In this document: positions 1 through 9,662 of the stretch, piece by piece
How positions within the stretch are numbered: the stretch's first letter is position 1
How the letters are laid out: each line of letters opens with the position of its first letter
DNA from: Paracoccaceae bacterium
GTDB lineage: Bacteria > Pseudomonadota > Alphaproteobacteria > Rhodobacterales > Rhodobacteraceae
Direction: 5' to 3'
NCBI GenBank assembly: GCA_902606585.1
Contig: CACLGX010000010.1
Coordinates: 1-51,453, forward strand
DNA length: 51,453 nt
Notes under the pieces: model-generated
Database searches by the model: none
Told to the model about the DNA's origin: nothing
The model's input: the letters and a program-made list of their open reading frames with translations, nothing else
Program-made: the position numbers and the translations under genes

Positions 1-1
1 A

Positions 2-3000
2 GTCGATGATCCCTTCGCTTTATTCCAGCCTGGTGACTTTGTAATTTCAGAAGCAGATTTGGAATACTACGCAACGAACGTTGAAAATCTTCCACTTTAT
101 GATTTCGATGGAAATGGTGTTGCGGATGCAATTGAAGCGGATATGGACGCGGATGGTAACGTTGACCTTGTCTATGATTTTGCCAAGCACATGCTTCAAA
201 GTACAATTCTAGCAGAGAATTCTGATGATGACGCCGTTACGCCGATAATGGATGGATCTACTCTTTTGGGTCTACAGTTTAGCGGATCGGCTGAAAATGT
301 ATCGGATCATATTGACGGCTACTATGGAAAGTTTGATCTGACCATGCTTGGTACTTTTGGATTGGCCCAAGGTAGGACTGAAATTCAAGGACCTGAAGAT
401 ATGGACGGAGTGATCAGTTCCATAACTATCACTCATACACCGACTGGTGCTTCGGAAGGGACGGTAATAGCAACCAATGATGGATTAGCAATTACCTGGT
501 CAGAGTTGATGGATAATATGCCTGGTGCCGATCATGATGACGGTCCAAAAGCCGTGGATGGGTATTATCCTCTCTATCATGACAAACAAGATGCTATTGA
601 TGCATCATCAATAGGTGAGGCTCATGACCATACTGCAATGGATACCCATGGTGAATTAACGCTTTGGATGCCCAGTGGAGGAACTGAAGGTACCGACTAT
701 TTCCATGGAGACTATCCGACGGATACAGATAAAGAAGATCCATACCTCGATATTGTGACAAGCGGCAGTACTTCAACGCCTTCTGATCCAGTAGATGGCG
801 ACGTTTTCAATGTTTCAGGCAGCGAGTGGGTTCTTGTTGAGGAGAGCAATAATACTTTTACGCTTATCCCGGTAAAAGATGACAATGGTGGTCTTATCTA
901 TGACGACACTCGTACACCAATGCGAGATCTTAATGAGGCTGGCGTTGACCAGTTCTTAGGTGATCCCCCAACGTTCAATGAAAATATCGCCTCAAATACA
1001 TCTGAATTTGATGCCATTAAAGCAGCTGCTAACGCGACTGGACCTAACTTAGCTGATGGTGACGTGTACATCGTAAATAGCAATGAAAAACTTCTTCTGG
1101 TTGAGAAAAGTGATGGCTCTTATACAGTTATTCCAGTGGCTGATGGGGCGGGTAGTTACGGCCTTGGATATGATGATACGCGCCAAATTAGCAGTGGTCT
1201 TGATGGAGCTGGTGTAGAAGCTATCATAGGGTCAACTCCGAACCTGGATGAAAATATCTTATCCCAAATAAATATGTATAACGATATTGTTACGCAAAGT
1301 GGCATTAACCCTCCCGATCCAGTTCATGGTGATGTATTTAATGTCTCTGGTGATGAGTGGGTTTTAGTTGCAGAAACTGACGTTATTTTCACGCTTATCC
1401 CGGTCAAGGATGATCCTGGTGGTTCCGGTCAGCTTGTTTATGATGATACCCGTACGACAATGCGGGACCTTCGGGAGGCCGATGTAAGTCAGTTCTTGGG
1501 CGACCCCCCGACTTTAAATGAAAATATTGCTTCTAAAACAATTGAGTTTGCTGCTATCAAAGGTGCCGCCTCGACGGGCCTAGCTCATGGCGACGTTTAC
1601 ATCGTAAATACTGATGAAAAGCTTCTTGTAGTTCAAGAGAATGATAGTTCTTACACAATTATTCCCGTAGCTGATGGCGCGGGTAGTTACGGGCTTGGAT
1701 ATGATGACACGCGTCAAAATGAAATTAGAGATAATCTTGATGCGGCTGGTGTTGAAGCAATTATAGGTGCCACTCCATTCCTAGATCAAAATATTGCGCC
1801 CTTTGTAAATTTGTATAACGACATTGTTCAGGCTGCCCCATCGGCTCCTGTTTTTCTAGGTGAAGCTAGTTTTTCAGATAATAGGGTTACTCTAAAAGTT
1901 GCGGAAGTCTCAGAATTTACTCCTGGTGCATTTATAGGAGAGCTCTCATTCGACACAGGCTCAGGTGACACCGTACTTCCTATTTACAATCACTCGGGCG
2001 GTATTACAATTTATGTTAATGATGGAGATAATGACTGGTCAAATGATCCAACATTAGATAGCGGCGTCTATGCGATGGACCAGGCTAATAGCCGAGTTTT
2101 CGAGGTTGAATTAGATAGTGGTTCCGGTGAATATGTGTTTACTACTGGAAATCCAATTCCATTGGCACCAGGTTGGATGCCCGAGCCAATAAGTTTTTAT
2201 ATTGCCAACTCCACGTCGCTTGGTGACATCACGCTACAGTCCTCTAGTGCCGAACCCAATATTGTTTTTGCGATTAGTGGTCAAGATCTTGGTTTCACTG
2301 TTAATGGAAATAACGTTTATCTCAATGATAATTGGTACTTTGACAAAGATTGGGGCGATGACGGAACCATTGTTGATGCAAGCTCTGGTGGCGGATTTGG
2401 CCTTGGAGATATAAGCCTATCGATTGCAGTTAGCGGAGACATTAGTGCTACTACTGCTATTGAGATATTTGACGCGGATGGAAACTATTTTGATATTGAT
2501 GGTGCAGAAATCACTGCGGGAGGTGGGTACACATTTACCTCACAGAATTTCGATAGTTTTGAATTTGGAGCGGTTCTTGGCACGATAAGCGGTGCAGGCT
2601 TCGAATTCGATACAGCCAGCTATAGTGGTAGTTTTGTCGAGGTTGTGGGTGATACTGTAAAGCTTAAAGATAATGCATATTACGATGTGAACCAGGAGAC
2701 ATTCAATGTTGATACCGGTGGTTTCCAGTATCTGAGTGTCTTAACAAGCATAGACGTTGCCTCGACTAAAAATGGCGAAAACCTTTTAAGCGCGCCTGTT
2801 GATTTTACCGACATCATTGACGGTGGACAAGTTGTGCCAATTCCGTATTGGGCCGGTGCACCAGCAGAAACCAGACAAGAAATGCCAACGGATGCGAATA
2901 TTAAAGCTCTAATGTTCGAAAACTCAGATAATACAGTCACACACTGGGTCAATGATCCTTCACAAGACAATAGTGCCGTTGGAGATGACATTATAATCAC

Positions 3001-4213
3001 ATACAGCTTTGTGGAAGATAGCACTTCAAAGGTCATTGACGGTTATGGTAGTACCAATGGGCCAAATCAACCTGACGTTTGGTCTATGAATGCCGCACAA
3101 AAAGTTTCTGTTCGCGAGTCACTCGACGCATGGTCTGATGTGGCAGATATTACGTTCGTCGAAGTCGATGAAAGTGCAAGTGACGTCGTTGGAACAATGC
3201 GTTTTGGCTTTACCACGTACAAAGGTTCAGTGGCAAACGTTGCTGGTTGGGCAACTGGGCCTGGTGGCGGAACTGGAAATGGTGATGTTTGGATAGCTTC
3301 TACGGATGATGCCGACGGAGTAGCCCAAAGAGCTGATGATGGTGAATTTCAGAAGGGATCTACTCAAGGTTTCCTTACACTTCTTCATGAAATAGGTCAT
3401 GCGCTTGGGTTGGCACATCCGTTTGAGGGTTACCTGATGCAGGGAGCAGATCCAAACACTGGCCAAGGCGCTCCTCTTGACGACAATAAATACACTGTAA
3501 TGTCTTATAGTCAGGATAATAATGCTGGAACTTGGATTGACGGTGAATATGTTTTCACAATTTCATCTACCCCTATGCTTATGGACATAGCTGCGATTCA
3601 ATTCCTCTATGGCGCTCAGGAGACAACTAATTTGGGAGATACAACTTACACATTTGAGGATGATTTTCCATTCGCCGAAGCCATTTGGGATGCAGGCGGC
3701 GATGATGATCTTTTAGATTTCTCAAATTTTACGACGGATCTTACTGTGAGCTTAGTTGAAGGTACCTCGTCAACTATTCCAACAACAATTCCTAATGGTA
3801 ATTGGGAAATGATAGATAATCTTGGGATTGCTTATGGGGCATTGATTGAAAATATCAAGGCAGGAAGCGGTAACGATACAATAGTTGGTAATGATCAGGG
3901 TAACGTAATTGTCGGAGGAATTGGGACTGACACAATTACGACCGGTGATGGTACTGATACGGTTGTACTCCGCGGAGGAGACGGCGGTAGTGCCATAGCA
4001 GACGCAGATAAAATAACCGACTTTACCGATGGAAGTGATATATTGGGTCTTGATGACGGTCTTTTGTATACAGATCTTACGATCGTTCAGGGAACAGGAG
4101 GTAATTCTAGTGATACTATCATTTCTGCCGGTGCGGAATATCTTGCTATTCTAGATGGAATTGCTGCTGCAGATTTAGACGAAAATGATTTTTTCACCGT
4201 TGATATAGTTTGA
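2..4213 (+). CDS. Giant serralysin-like secreted metalloprotease (M10, RTX type), 5' truncated
   Basis: The reading frame is open to the left edge, so the N-terminus lies outside the window; at least 1,403 residues are visible. The zinc motif HEIGHALGLAH (HExxHxxGxxH) is at nt 3386-3418 and a Met-turn YTVMSYSQ follows near 3491, as in serralysins. After it come an M10_C-like segment and RTX-type calcium repeats (GSGNDT... around 3862-3970), then an acidic C-terminus typical of type I secretion substrates. Upstream are a calcium-loop-like DxDGNG stretch (nt 100-165), a His-rich patch (about 600-665), four tandem repeats (791-1834) and further beta-rich Gly/Asp segments. Ordinary serralysins are about 470-500 residues, so this is an unusually large version. 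It probably acts outside the cell on proteins. No type I secretion genes are adjacent. The protease call is firm; the substrate is unknown. Confidence 0.85.
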   Translation, partial: VDDPFALFQPGDFVISEADLEYYATNVENLPLYDFDGNGVADAIEADMDADGNVDLVYDFAKHMLQSTILAENSDDDAVTPIMDGSTLLGLQFSGSAENVSDHIDGYYGKFDLTMLGTFGLAQGRTEIQGPEDMDGVISSITITHTPTGASEGTVIATNDGLAITWSELMDNMPGADHDDGPKAVDGYYPLYHDKQDAIDASSIGEAHDHTAMDTHGELTLWMPSGGTEGTDYFHGDYPTDTDKEDPYLDIVTSGSTSTPSDPVDGDVFNVSGSEWVLVEESNNTFTLIPVKDDNGGLIYDDTRTPMRDLNEAGVDQFLGDPPTFNENIASNTSEFDAIKAAANATGPNLADGDVYIVNSNEKLLLVEKSDGSYTVIPVADGAGSYGLGYDDTRQISSGLDGAGVEAIIGSTPNLDENILSQINMYNDIVTQSGINPPDPVHGDVFNVSGDEWVLVAETDVIFTLIPVKDDPGGSGQLVYDDTRTTMRDLREADVSQFLGDPPTLNENIASKTIEFAAIKGAASTGLAHGDVYIVNTDEKLLVVQENDSSYTIIPVADGAGSYGLGYDDTRQNEIRDNLDAAGVEAIIGATPFLDQNIAPFVNLYNDIVQAAPSAPVFLGEASFSDNRVTLKVAEVSEFTPGAFIGELSFDTGSGDTVLPIYNHSGGITIYVNDGDNDWSNDPTLDSGVYAMDQANSRVFEVELDSGSGEYVFTTGNPIPLAPGWMPEPISFYIANSTSLGDITLQSSSAEPNIVFAISGQDLGFTVNGNNVYLNDNWYFDKDWGDDGTIVDASSGGGFGLGDISLSIAVSGDISATTAIEIFDADGNYFDIDGAEITAGGGYTFTSQNFDSFEFGAVLGTISGAGFEFDTASYSGSFVEVVGDTVKLKDNAYYDVNQETFNVDTGGFQYLSVLTSIDVASTKNGENLLSAPVDFTDIIDGGQVVPIPYWAGAPAETRQEMPTDANIKALMFENSDNTVTHWVNDPSQDNSAVGDDIIITYSFVEDSTSKVIDGYGSTNGPNQPDVWSMNAAQKVSVRESLDAWSDVADITFVEVDESASDVVGTMRFGFTTYKGSVANVAGWATGPGGGTGNGDVWIASTDDADGVAQRADDGEFQKGSTQGFLTLLHEIGHALGLAHPFEGYLMQGADPNTGQGAPLDDNKYTVMSYSQDNNAGTWIDGEYVFTISSTPMLMDIAAIQFLYGAQETTNLGDTTYTFEDDFPFAEAIWDAGGDDDLLDFSNFTTDLTVSLVEGTSSTIPTTIPNGNWEMIDNLGIAYGALIENIKAGSGNDTIVGNDQGNVIVGGIGTDTITTGDGTDTVVLRGGDGGSAIADADKITDFTDGSDILGLDDGLLYTDLTIVQGTGGNSSDTIISAGAEYLAILDGIAAADLDENDFFTVDIV
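791..1834 (+). repeat. Four tandem protein repeats in A-B-A-B order inside the protease gene
   Basis: Four units of 86-91 codons follow one another: A1 791-1048, B1 1049-1321, A2 1322-1579, B2 1580 to about 1834. All share the frame GDV(F/Y)xV...(E)(W/K)xLxV...(T/Y)xxIPVxD...YDDTR...(V)xxxxGxxPxxxxNI. A units carry GDVFNVSG and TLIPVKDD. B units carry GDVYIVN and GAGSYGLGYDDTRQ. A1 and A2 resemble each other far more than either resembles a B unit. This implies an ancient A/B duplication followed by a later duplication of the A-B pair. The function is unknown; the units may be adhesion or spacer modules. Confidence 0.85.
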
Positions 4214-4228
4214 TTTTGATCAGCATTT

Positions 4229-4262
4229 TAGCCGTGCTAACAGTAGGGCTATTTTGTTTTTT
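4229..4262 (+). terminator. Possible rho-independent terminator after the protease gene
   Basis: A short inverted repeat, tagcc (4229-4233) and ggcta (4247-4251), is followed directly by ttttgtttttt. The stem is only 5 bp with a 13-nt loop, so the U-rich tail is the stronger part of the evidence. Confidence 0.4.
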
Positions 4263-4273
4263 CTGGGTTTATT

Positions 4274-5032
4274 ATGCTTAGAACCATGGTCACCGTTTTT
4301 TTCTTAATAATATTAGCTAGTGTGGTTTTAGCGCAAAATAATGTGTCGATCTCGAAAAATGAAAATAAGTTGTGCATAGCGTCAAATAGTCTACCGGATC
4401 ACGATGTGGGCCAATTCCCAAATCGTGGAAATCCACATACAATGAGAGGACAAAACGTAGAATTCTGTGTTCCCATAAATCCAGTAAAAAACAAGAAATT
4501 TAAGTTCATCAAAGGCACTATGGGTATTGCCATAAATGGTATTCAGTTTCGTCCTAATACTGCCGGTTATTACGATCCTTCGGCAAAAAGTGGACACAGC
4601 CGCAATGGTGATAGACGATGGTCTTTAGATATTTTTGGTGCAAAAAATAAACTAGGTTTGGATTTAAACAATGGGCATGTTGGCCCAAACGGTTTGTATC
4701 ATTATCATGGAATAGCAAAGACCTTGATGAAAACTTCTGGAAGTTCATTAATTGGTTATGCGGGTGATGGTTTTGAAATCCATTATGTTGGCAATAAAGT
4801 TACTTCCGGATACAAACTAAAAACTGGCGATAGGTCTTCTGGGCCTGGTGGAAAACACGACGGTTCCTATAATGAGGATTATTTATACCACTCGATTAAA
4901 GGTGTCTTGGATGAGTGCAACGGTGGTGAATTGGATGGAAAATTTGTTTATTTTGTAACAGATACTTATCCTTTTGTGGGTAGATGCCTATGGGGTGATA
5001 TTTCCTCTGGGTTCGGAGTTAATAGGCACTAG
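4274..5032 (+). CDS. Secreted YHYH-domain protein
   Basis: The protein has 252 residues. It begins with a hydrophobic stretch (MLRTMVTVFFLIILASVVLA) that looks like a cleavable signal peptide, so it is probably periplasmic or extracellular. Its core carries the signature GLYHYHG at residues 140-146, followed by GYAGDGFEIHY and a Gly-rich PGGKHDGSYNEDY segment. This matches the YHYH domain family, which has no established biochemical function; the clustered His, Tyr and Asp residues suggest metal binding, but that is inference. It starts 60 nt after the protease stop, on the same strand, with a weak terminator between them. It may share a surface or extracellular context with the protease. Confidence 0.75.
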   Translation: MLRTMVTVFFLIILASVVLAQNNVSISKNENKLCIASNSLPDHDVGQFPNRGNPHTMRGQNVEFCVPINPVKNKKFKFIKGTMGIAINGIQFRPNTAGYYDPSAKSGHSRNGDRRWSLDIFGAKNKLGLDLNNGHVGPNGLYHYHGIAKTLMKTSGSSLIGYAGDGFEIHYVGNKVTSGYKLKTGDRSSGPGGKHDGSYNEDYLYHSIKGVLDECNGGELDGKFVYFVTDTYPFVGRCLWGDISSGFGVNRH

Positions 5033-5136
5033 AGGTTCTATTGAAAGTCAAATACAGTTATGTAGGCTAGTTAATTAATATTGCTTGATAAATTTTGCAT
5101 GGGTCTTAAAACCGCCAACACGTCACAGAGTTTAAA

Positions 5137-5760
5137 ATGAAAAATAAACCAAGTCTGCAAAATGCGTATGACCTCAAATCACCAGATGATAATATTGAGC
5201 TATATTCTGCTTGGGCAGTGACTTATGACAACGATTTTATAGAAGATATGCAGTACAAGTTGCATTTTGCCGTAGCTGAGGAGTTTGTTTTAAATGGAGG
5301 AAATGGATTAATATTAGATGTGGGTGCGGGAACAGGAGCTCTTGCTCAAGCACTTTTGCAAAAAGGGAAATTTAGCATTGAAGCCACAGATATATCTGAA
5401 GAAATGCTGAAAGTTGCTGGCTCAAAAAATATTTACAAGCGCAGCTTCTTAAGCGACTTAACCAAAGAAATTCCAGCCAATAATGATTGCTACGATGGTG
5501 TTGTCAGTTCTGGGACTTTTACACATGGTCACGTCGGACCGGCTGCTATTCATGAATTAGTCCGTGTAACCAAGAGTGGTGGATTAATAACGATTTCAGT
5601 AAATGAAAAACATTGGATTGCCCTTGATTTTGCAAATGAAGTAAAAAAATTAAGTCAGCACACCAGTAAATCCATATTAAAAAAGATATCAATATATGGC
5701 GAAAACTCGACCCATGATCATAAAGACGACAAAGCCATTGTTCTCTCAATAAAAGTTTGA
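5137..5760 (+). CDS. Class I SAM-dependent methyltransferase
   Basis: The 207-residue protein has the SAM-binding motif I LDVGAGTGALAQALL at about residues 60-74, an acidic loop IEATDISEEML and a post-II segment DGVVSSGTFTHGHVGP. These are standard for the small Rossmann-fold (Methyltransf_11/25-like) methyltransferases. The opening YELYSAWA-like segment (ELYSAWAVTYDNDF) is common in ubiquinone/menaquinone- or tetrahydropyrrole-type methyltransferase relatives, but the substrate cannot be assigned. It stands alone between the YHYH gene and the ABC exporter with about 100 nt on each side. No clear Shine-Dalgarno sequence is visible before the ATG. Confidence 0.75.
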   Translation: MKNKPSLQNAYDLKSPDDNIELYSAWAVTYDNDFIEDMQYKLHFAVAEEFVLNGGNGLILDVGAGTGALAQALLQKGKFSIEATDISEEMLKVAGSKNIYKRSFLSDLTKEIPANNDCYDGVVSSGTFTHGHVGPAAIHELVRVTKSGGLITISVNEKHWIALDFANEVKKLSQHTSKSILKKISIYGENSTHDHKDDKAIVLSIKV

Positions 5761-5802
5761 GTAAGGATTAAATGATTTTTTTCGTAAGACCAAAACCTTC
5801 TC

Positions 5803-5831
5803 TTGACCAAGATACATTCTTTCGTTTTTAA
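5803..5831 (+). promoter_or_regulatory. Possible sigma-70 promoter for the ABC exporter
   Basis: TTGACC (5803-5808) is separated by 17 nt from TTTTAA (5826-5831), about 24 nt before the ATG of the exporter. The -35 match is good and the -10 match poor, so this is tentative in an A+T-rich gap. Confidence 0.3.
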
Positions 5832-5854
5832 CAGGCTGACGGGAGAATTAATTA

Positions 5855-7648
5855 ATGGCGAGTACTAATGAGGCAGATGCCGATCCACAAGACCGTAGTA
5901 AGTCAAAAAAGATCTCGGCTTTAAAAGAGCTTTGGCCCTTCTTAAAGCCATATAAATTTACGATTTTGATAGCTTTTCTCGCCCTCACTTTAACGGCTGT
6001 CGTTTCGCTGATTTTACCTCTAGCCGTTCGAAGAGTTGTTGATGCATTCAGTTCAGGCAACACATTTATATTAGATCAATATTTTTTGGCTGCGATCGGT
6101 ATCGCAGGACTACTATCGGTTGGTACAGCATTAAGGTATGCGCTCGTTACGAGGCTTGGTGAGCGGGTTGTGACTGACATAAGAAAAGCAGTCTTTGGTA
6201 GAGTTATTCATTTAAGCCCACAGTTTTTCGAGAAAATAATGACTGGCGAGGTGTTGAGCAGAATTACAACCGATACAACTGTAATTTTGTCCGTAATAGG
6301 CTCGTCGGTTTCAGTTGCCCTAAGGAATGCATTTATTCTGGTTGGTGGTATGATTTTAATGTTATTAACATCGCTAAAGCTAGCAAGCCTAGTTTTTCTA
6401 ATTGTTCCAGCCATAATTATCCCAATTCTTTTTCTTGGCCGAAGGTTGAGAACCCTAAGCAGAGAAAACCAGGATTGGATTGCAGCAAGTTCGAGTAATG
6501 CTTCAGAAGCATTAATGGCAGTGCAAACAGTTCAAGCTTTCTCTCATGAAAATCTCACAAAAAGCTCATTTGATCTGGTTGCTGAAACAAGTTTTAGCTC
6601 AGCTAAGAAAAGAATAACAACACGATCGTTTTTAACCGTGATTGTGATATTTTTAGTTTTTTCCGGAGTAGTAGGCGTTCTTTGGATTGGTGCTCGCGAC
6701 GTACGTAATGAACTTATGTCCGTTGGAATGCTTGTGCAGTTTGTAATCTATTCGATAATGGTTGCTGGTGCCGTGGCTGCTCTTTCAGAAATATGGAGTG
6801 AATTACAAAGGGCAGCTGGAGCTACAGAGCGATTAGTCGAATTGCTTAATATTGAAGATACTGTAATTGACCCTACAAAGCCTGTTTCACCGCCAAAGAT
6901 TTGGTCGGGAGAAATAAATTTTAGTGATGTAACTTTTGCTTATCCCACCCGCGCAGACGAAGCTGCTTTATCAAATTTTAATCTTAATATTCAACCTGGT
7001 GAAACTATAGCATTAGTCGGCCTATCTGGTGCAGGTAAGTCGACGATTATCCAATTGCTACAAAGATTTTATGATCCGGATGAAGGCAAAATTTTCTTGG
7101 ATGGCATAGATATAAAAACGATGAATAGATTGGAGTTTCGCAAATCTATCGCACTCGTTCCCCAAGACCCAGTTATTTTTGCATCAACTGTTATGGAAAA
7201 TATACGATTTGGTAACCCAGATGCTAATGATAAAGAAATATACCAAGCGGCTAGATCGGCTGCGGCACATGAGTTTATAAGTGAGTTACCCCAAGGTTAT
7301 GATACATATGTTGGTGAAAGAGGAGTTTTGCTCTCTGGCGGTCAAAAACAAAGAGTGGCAATAGCTCGAGCAATATTACGCAATGCCCCCGTGCTATTAT
7401 TAGATGAAGCCACTAGCGCGTTGGACGCCGAAAATGAAAGGTCAGTTCAAAAAGCTTTTGACCATTTGTCAAAAGGTAGAACAACAATCGTTGTGGCTCA
7501 CCGTCTAGCAACTGTAAAAAAAGCCGACAGGATTATAGTTCTCGATAAGGGTAAAATCATGGCACAAGGAAACCATGACAAGCTAATCAGTGAAAAAGGA
7601 CTTTATTCTCGTTTGGCAAGCCTCCAGTTTATTAATGGAACGAACTAG
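5855..7648 (+). CDS. MsbA-like ABC exporter, fused permease and ATPase
   Basis: This 597-residue half-transporter has an N-terminal six-helix ABC_membrane domain (about residues 30-310) and a C-terminal ATPase. Walker A GLSGAGKST is near residue 389, the signature LLSGGQKQR near 492, Walker B VLLLDEAT near 513 and the H-loop VVAHR near 547. The order, length and fusion fit type IV exporters of the MsbA/LmrA/BmrA group, which work as dimers in the inner membrane and export lipids or hydrophobic compounds. The substrate is not evident; no lipid A gene is next to it. The start is supported by gggag upstream of ATG 5855. It is probably transcribed alone. Confidence 0.88.
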   Translation: MASTNEADADPQDRSKSKKISALKELWPFLKPYKFTILIAFLALTLTAVVSLILPLAVRRVVDAFSSGNTFILDQYFLAAIGIAGLLSVGTALRYALVTRLGERVVTDIRKAVFGRVIHLSPQFFEKIMTGEVLSRITTDTTVILSVIGSSVSVALRNAFILVGGMILMLLTSLKLASLVFLIVPAIIIPILFLGRRLRTLSRENQDWIAASSSNASEALMAVQTVQAFSHENLTKSSFDLVAETSFSSAKKRITTRSFLTVIVIFLVFSGVVGVLWIGARDVRNELMSVGMLVQFVIYSIMVAGAVAALSEIWSELQRAAGATERLVELLNIEDTVIDPTKPVSPPKIWSGEINFSDVTFAYPTRADEAALSNFNLNIQPGETIALVGLSGAGKSTIIQLLQRFYDPDEGKIFLDGIDIKTMNRLEFRKSIALVPQDPVIFASTVMENIRFGNPDANDKEIYQAARSAAAHEFISELPQGYDTYVGERGVLLSGGQKQRVAIARAILRNAPVLLLDEATSALDAENERSVQKAFDHLSKGRTTIVVAHRLATVKKADRIIVLDKGKIMAQGNHDKLISEKGLYSRLASLQFINGTN

Positions 7649-7774
7649 AAATGTTAGATATCGTTTGCTTCCCCCCTAAGAAATTTATATTTTTCTCAAG
7701 GTACTTGCGTTTGAGTTCTAATAGCCGCAAAATGAAGAAAGTAAAGTTTTAAAAGGGTGTTAAGGGGAGTAAAA

Positions 7775-9655
7775 ATGGGTTTCGCAAATTTAGAAGACCT
7801 TATGGCTATTGAAAAAGAAGTTAAGTGGGAAGACCGCGGTTTACCATCGACTTTATTTGGTTTGTTGTCGCGCACAGCGAAGTCGTTTCCTCACAGACCT
7901 GCAGTAAGTTATCAAATTTTATCGGGTCCAAAAGATAAAGCTGAAACGTTAACCTGGTCAGAGTTACACACGAAAACTGTTCAAGCGGCAAATATGTTTC
8001 GTTCACTTGGTGTTGGCAGTGAAGATGTTGTTGCTTATATTTTGCCAAACGCAAATGAAACTGTCCTAACCCTTTTAGGCGGTGCAATTGCCGGGATAGC
8101 AAATCCAATAAATCCGCTTCTTGATCCGGAGCAAATTGGAGCAATTCTTAGAGAAACAAATGCAAAAGTTGTTGTAACGATGAAAGCATTTCCTAAATCC
8201 GATGTACCTCAAAAAGCAGCTAAAGCAGTTTCTTTAGCTCCTAACGTAACTTCTGTTATTGAGGTGGATTTAAATAGATATCTTACGCCACCAAAATCTT
8301 GGATTGTGCCCTTAATCAGGCCTAAAAATCCTATTGAGCACTCTGCAAAAATTTACGATTTCAATAGTTTATTGAGTCTTCAAAATACAGAATTGGATTT
8401 TGATGATTTAGAAGAAGATAGAGTTGCTGCTTACTTTCATACAGGTGGTACAACTGGAATGCCAAAAGTGGCACAGCATACATACTCAGGCATGATTTAT
8501 AACGGGTGGCTGGGTCATGAACTCTTATTTACCGAGGAAGATAATGTTATTTGTCCGCTTCCTTTATTTCATGTTTTTGCCTGCCATGTGATATTAATGG
8601 CAATGGTAAGCTCAGGTGCACATGTGGTTTTCCCAACACCTCAAGGATATCGAGGTGACGGTGTATTTGACAATTTCTGGAAGTTAATTGAGAGATGGCA
8701 GATAACATTTGTGATAACAGTTCCTACCGCCATTTCTGCACTGATGCAACGGCCAGTTGATGCTGATATTTCTTCAGTTAAAACTTCTTTTTCTGGTTCG
8801 GCTCCTCTACCACTAGAACTTTTCCGAAGGTTTGAAGAAGCCTCGGGTGTTACAATAGTAGAAGGTTATGGATTAACAGAAGCTACTTGTCTGGTGTCGT
8901 GTAACCCTGTTGAAGGAGAAAAAAAGGTTGGCTCTGTTGGTTTAAAATTCCCTTACACAGATATTAAAATTATCAAGTCTGAGAAAGGAAAACTAGTTGA
9001 ATGCGGAACTGATGAAGTTGGAGAAATTTGCATTTCTAATCCTGGGGTTTTTGCAGGAAACACTTACACAGAAGAAGATAAAAACGCTGAATTATACTAC
9101 AAGAAAAAATATTTACGAACGGGCGACCTTGGCCGAAAAGATAGTGATGAATACCTTTGGATTACTGGTCGTGCAAAAGACCTCATCATCCGTGGTGGAC
9201 ATAATATTGATCCCGCAATCGTAGAGGAGGCGCTTCTCGGGCATGAAGCCATAGCCTTTGCTGGTGCCATCGGTCAACCCGATAAACATTATGGCGAGTT
9301 ACCTTGTGTTTACGTAGAGTTAGTTGGTGGTGCAAAAGTAACACCTGAAGAGTTAGACGAATTCTGTAAAGAAAATGTTAAAGAATCTGACGCTCTGCCA
9401 AAACATGTCGAAATTTTGGAAGAACTTCCTAAAACGGCTGTAGGTAAAGTTTTTAAGCCAGATCTGCGAAAGAGGGCCATTACGCGAGTATTTTCAGAAA
9501 CTTTAGCTGGCTCAAACTTAAATGCATCGATTACTTCAGTAGATGATGATAAAAAACGTGGTTTAGTTGCAAATATCACTGCGAATGAAGACGACGATAC
9601 CATTAATCAAGTCTTGGGCGATTTTACTATTCCTTGGCAACGTGCAAACAGTTAG
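7775..9655 (+). CDS. Acyl-CoA synthetase (AMP-forming, ANL superfamily)
   Basis: The 626-residue enzyme would activate a carboxylic acid to its acyl-adenylate and then to the CoA thioester. Visible motifs are the P-loop-like HTGGTTGMPK at residues 222-231, GYGLTEAT at 364-371, TGDLGR near 450 and the hinge/C-domain segment GRAKDLIIRGGHNIDP. A near-C-terminal PKTAVGKVFK motif supplies the catalytic lysine region. I chose ATG 7775 because aaggggag sits just before it; an in-frame GTG at 7757 is less likely. The protein is longer than typical medium-chain ligases (about 540), with extra residues after the lysine motif. The chain length or type of substrate is unknown. A strong hairpin terminator follows. 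Confidence 0.85.
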   Translation: MGFANLEDLMAIEKEVKWEDRGLPSTLFGLLSRTAKSFPHRPAVSYQILSGPKDKAETLTWSELHTKTVQAANMFRSLGVGSEDVVAYILPNANETVLTLLGGAIAGIANPINPLLDPEQIGAILRETNAKVVVTMKAFPKSDVPQKAAKAVSLAPNVTSVIEVDLNRYLTPPKSWIVPLIRPKNPIEHSAKIYDFNSLLSLQNTELDFDDLEEDRVAAYFHTGGTTGMPKVAQHTYSGMIYNGWLGHELLFTEEDNVICPLPLFHVFACHVILMAMVSSGAHVVFPTPQGYRGDGVFDNFWKLIERWQITFVITVPTAISALMQRPVDADISSVKTSFSGSAPLPLELFRRFEEASGVTIVEGYGLTEATCLVSCNPVEGEKKVGSVGLKFPYTDIKIIKSEKGKLVECGTDEVGEICISNPGVFAGNTYTEEDKNAELYYKKKYLRTGDLGRKDSDEYLWITGRAKDLIIRGGHNIDPAIVEEALLGHEAIAFAGAIGQPDKHYGELPCVYVELVGGAKVTPEELDEFCKENVKESDALPKHVEILEELPKTAVGKVFKPDLRKRAITRVFSETLAGSNLNASITSVDDDKKRGLVANITANEDDDTINQVLGDFTIPWQRANS

Positions 9656-9662
9656 TCTCTTA

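Noticed and set aside
791-1834. CRISPR-like or DNA-level tandem repeat
   Set aside because: The repeats are conserved at protein level in one reading frame with 258-273-nt units; there are no short identical repeats with spacers.
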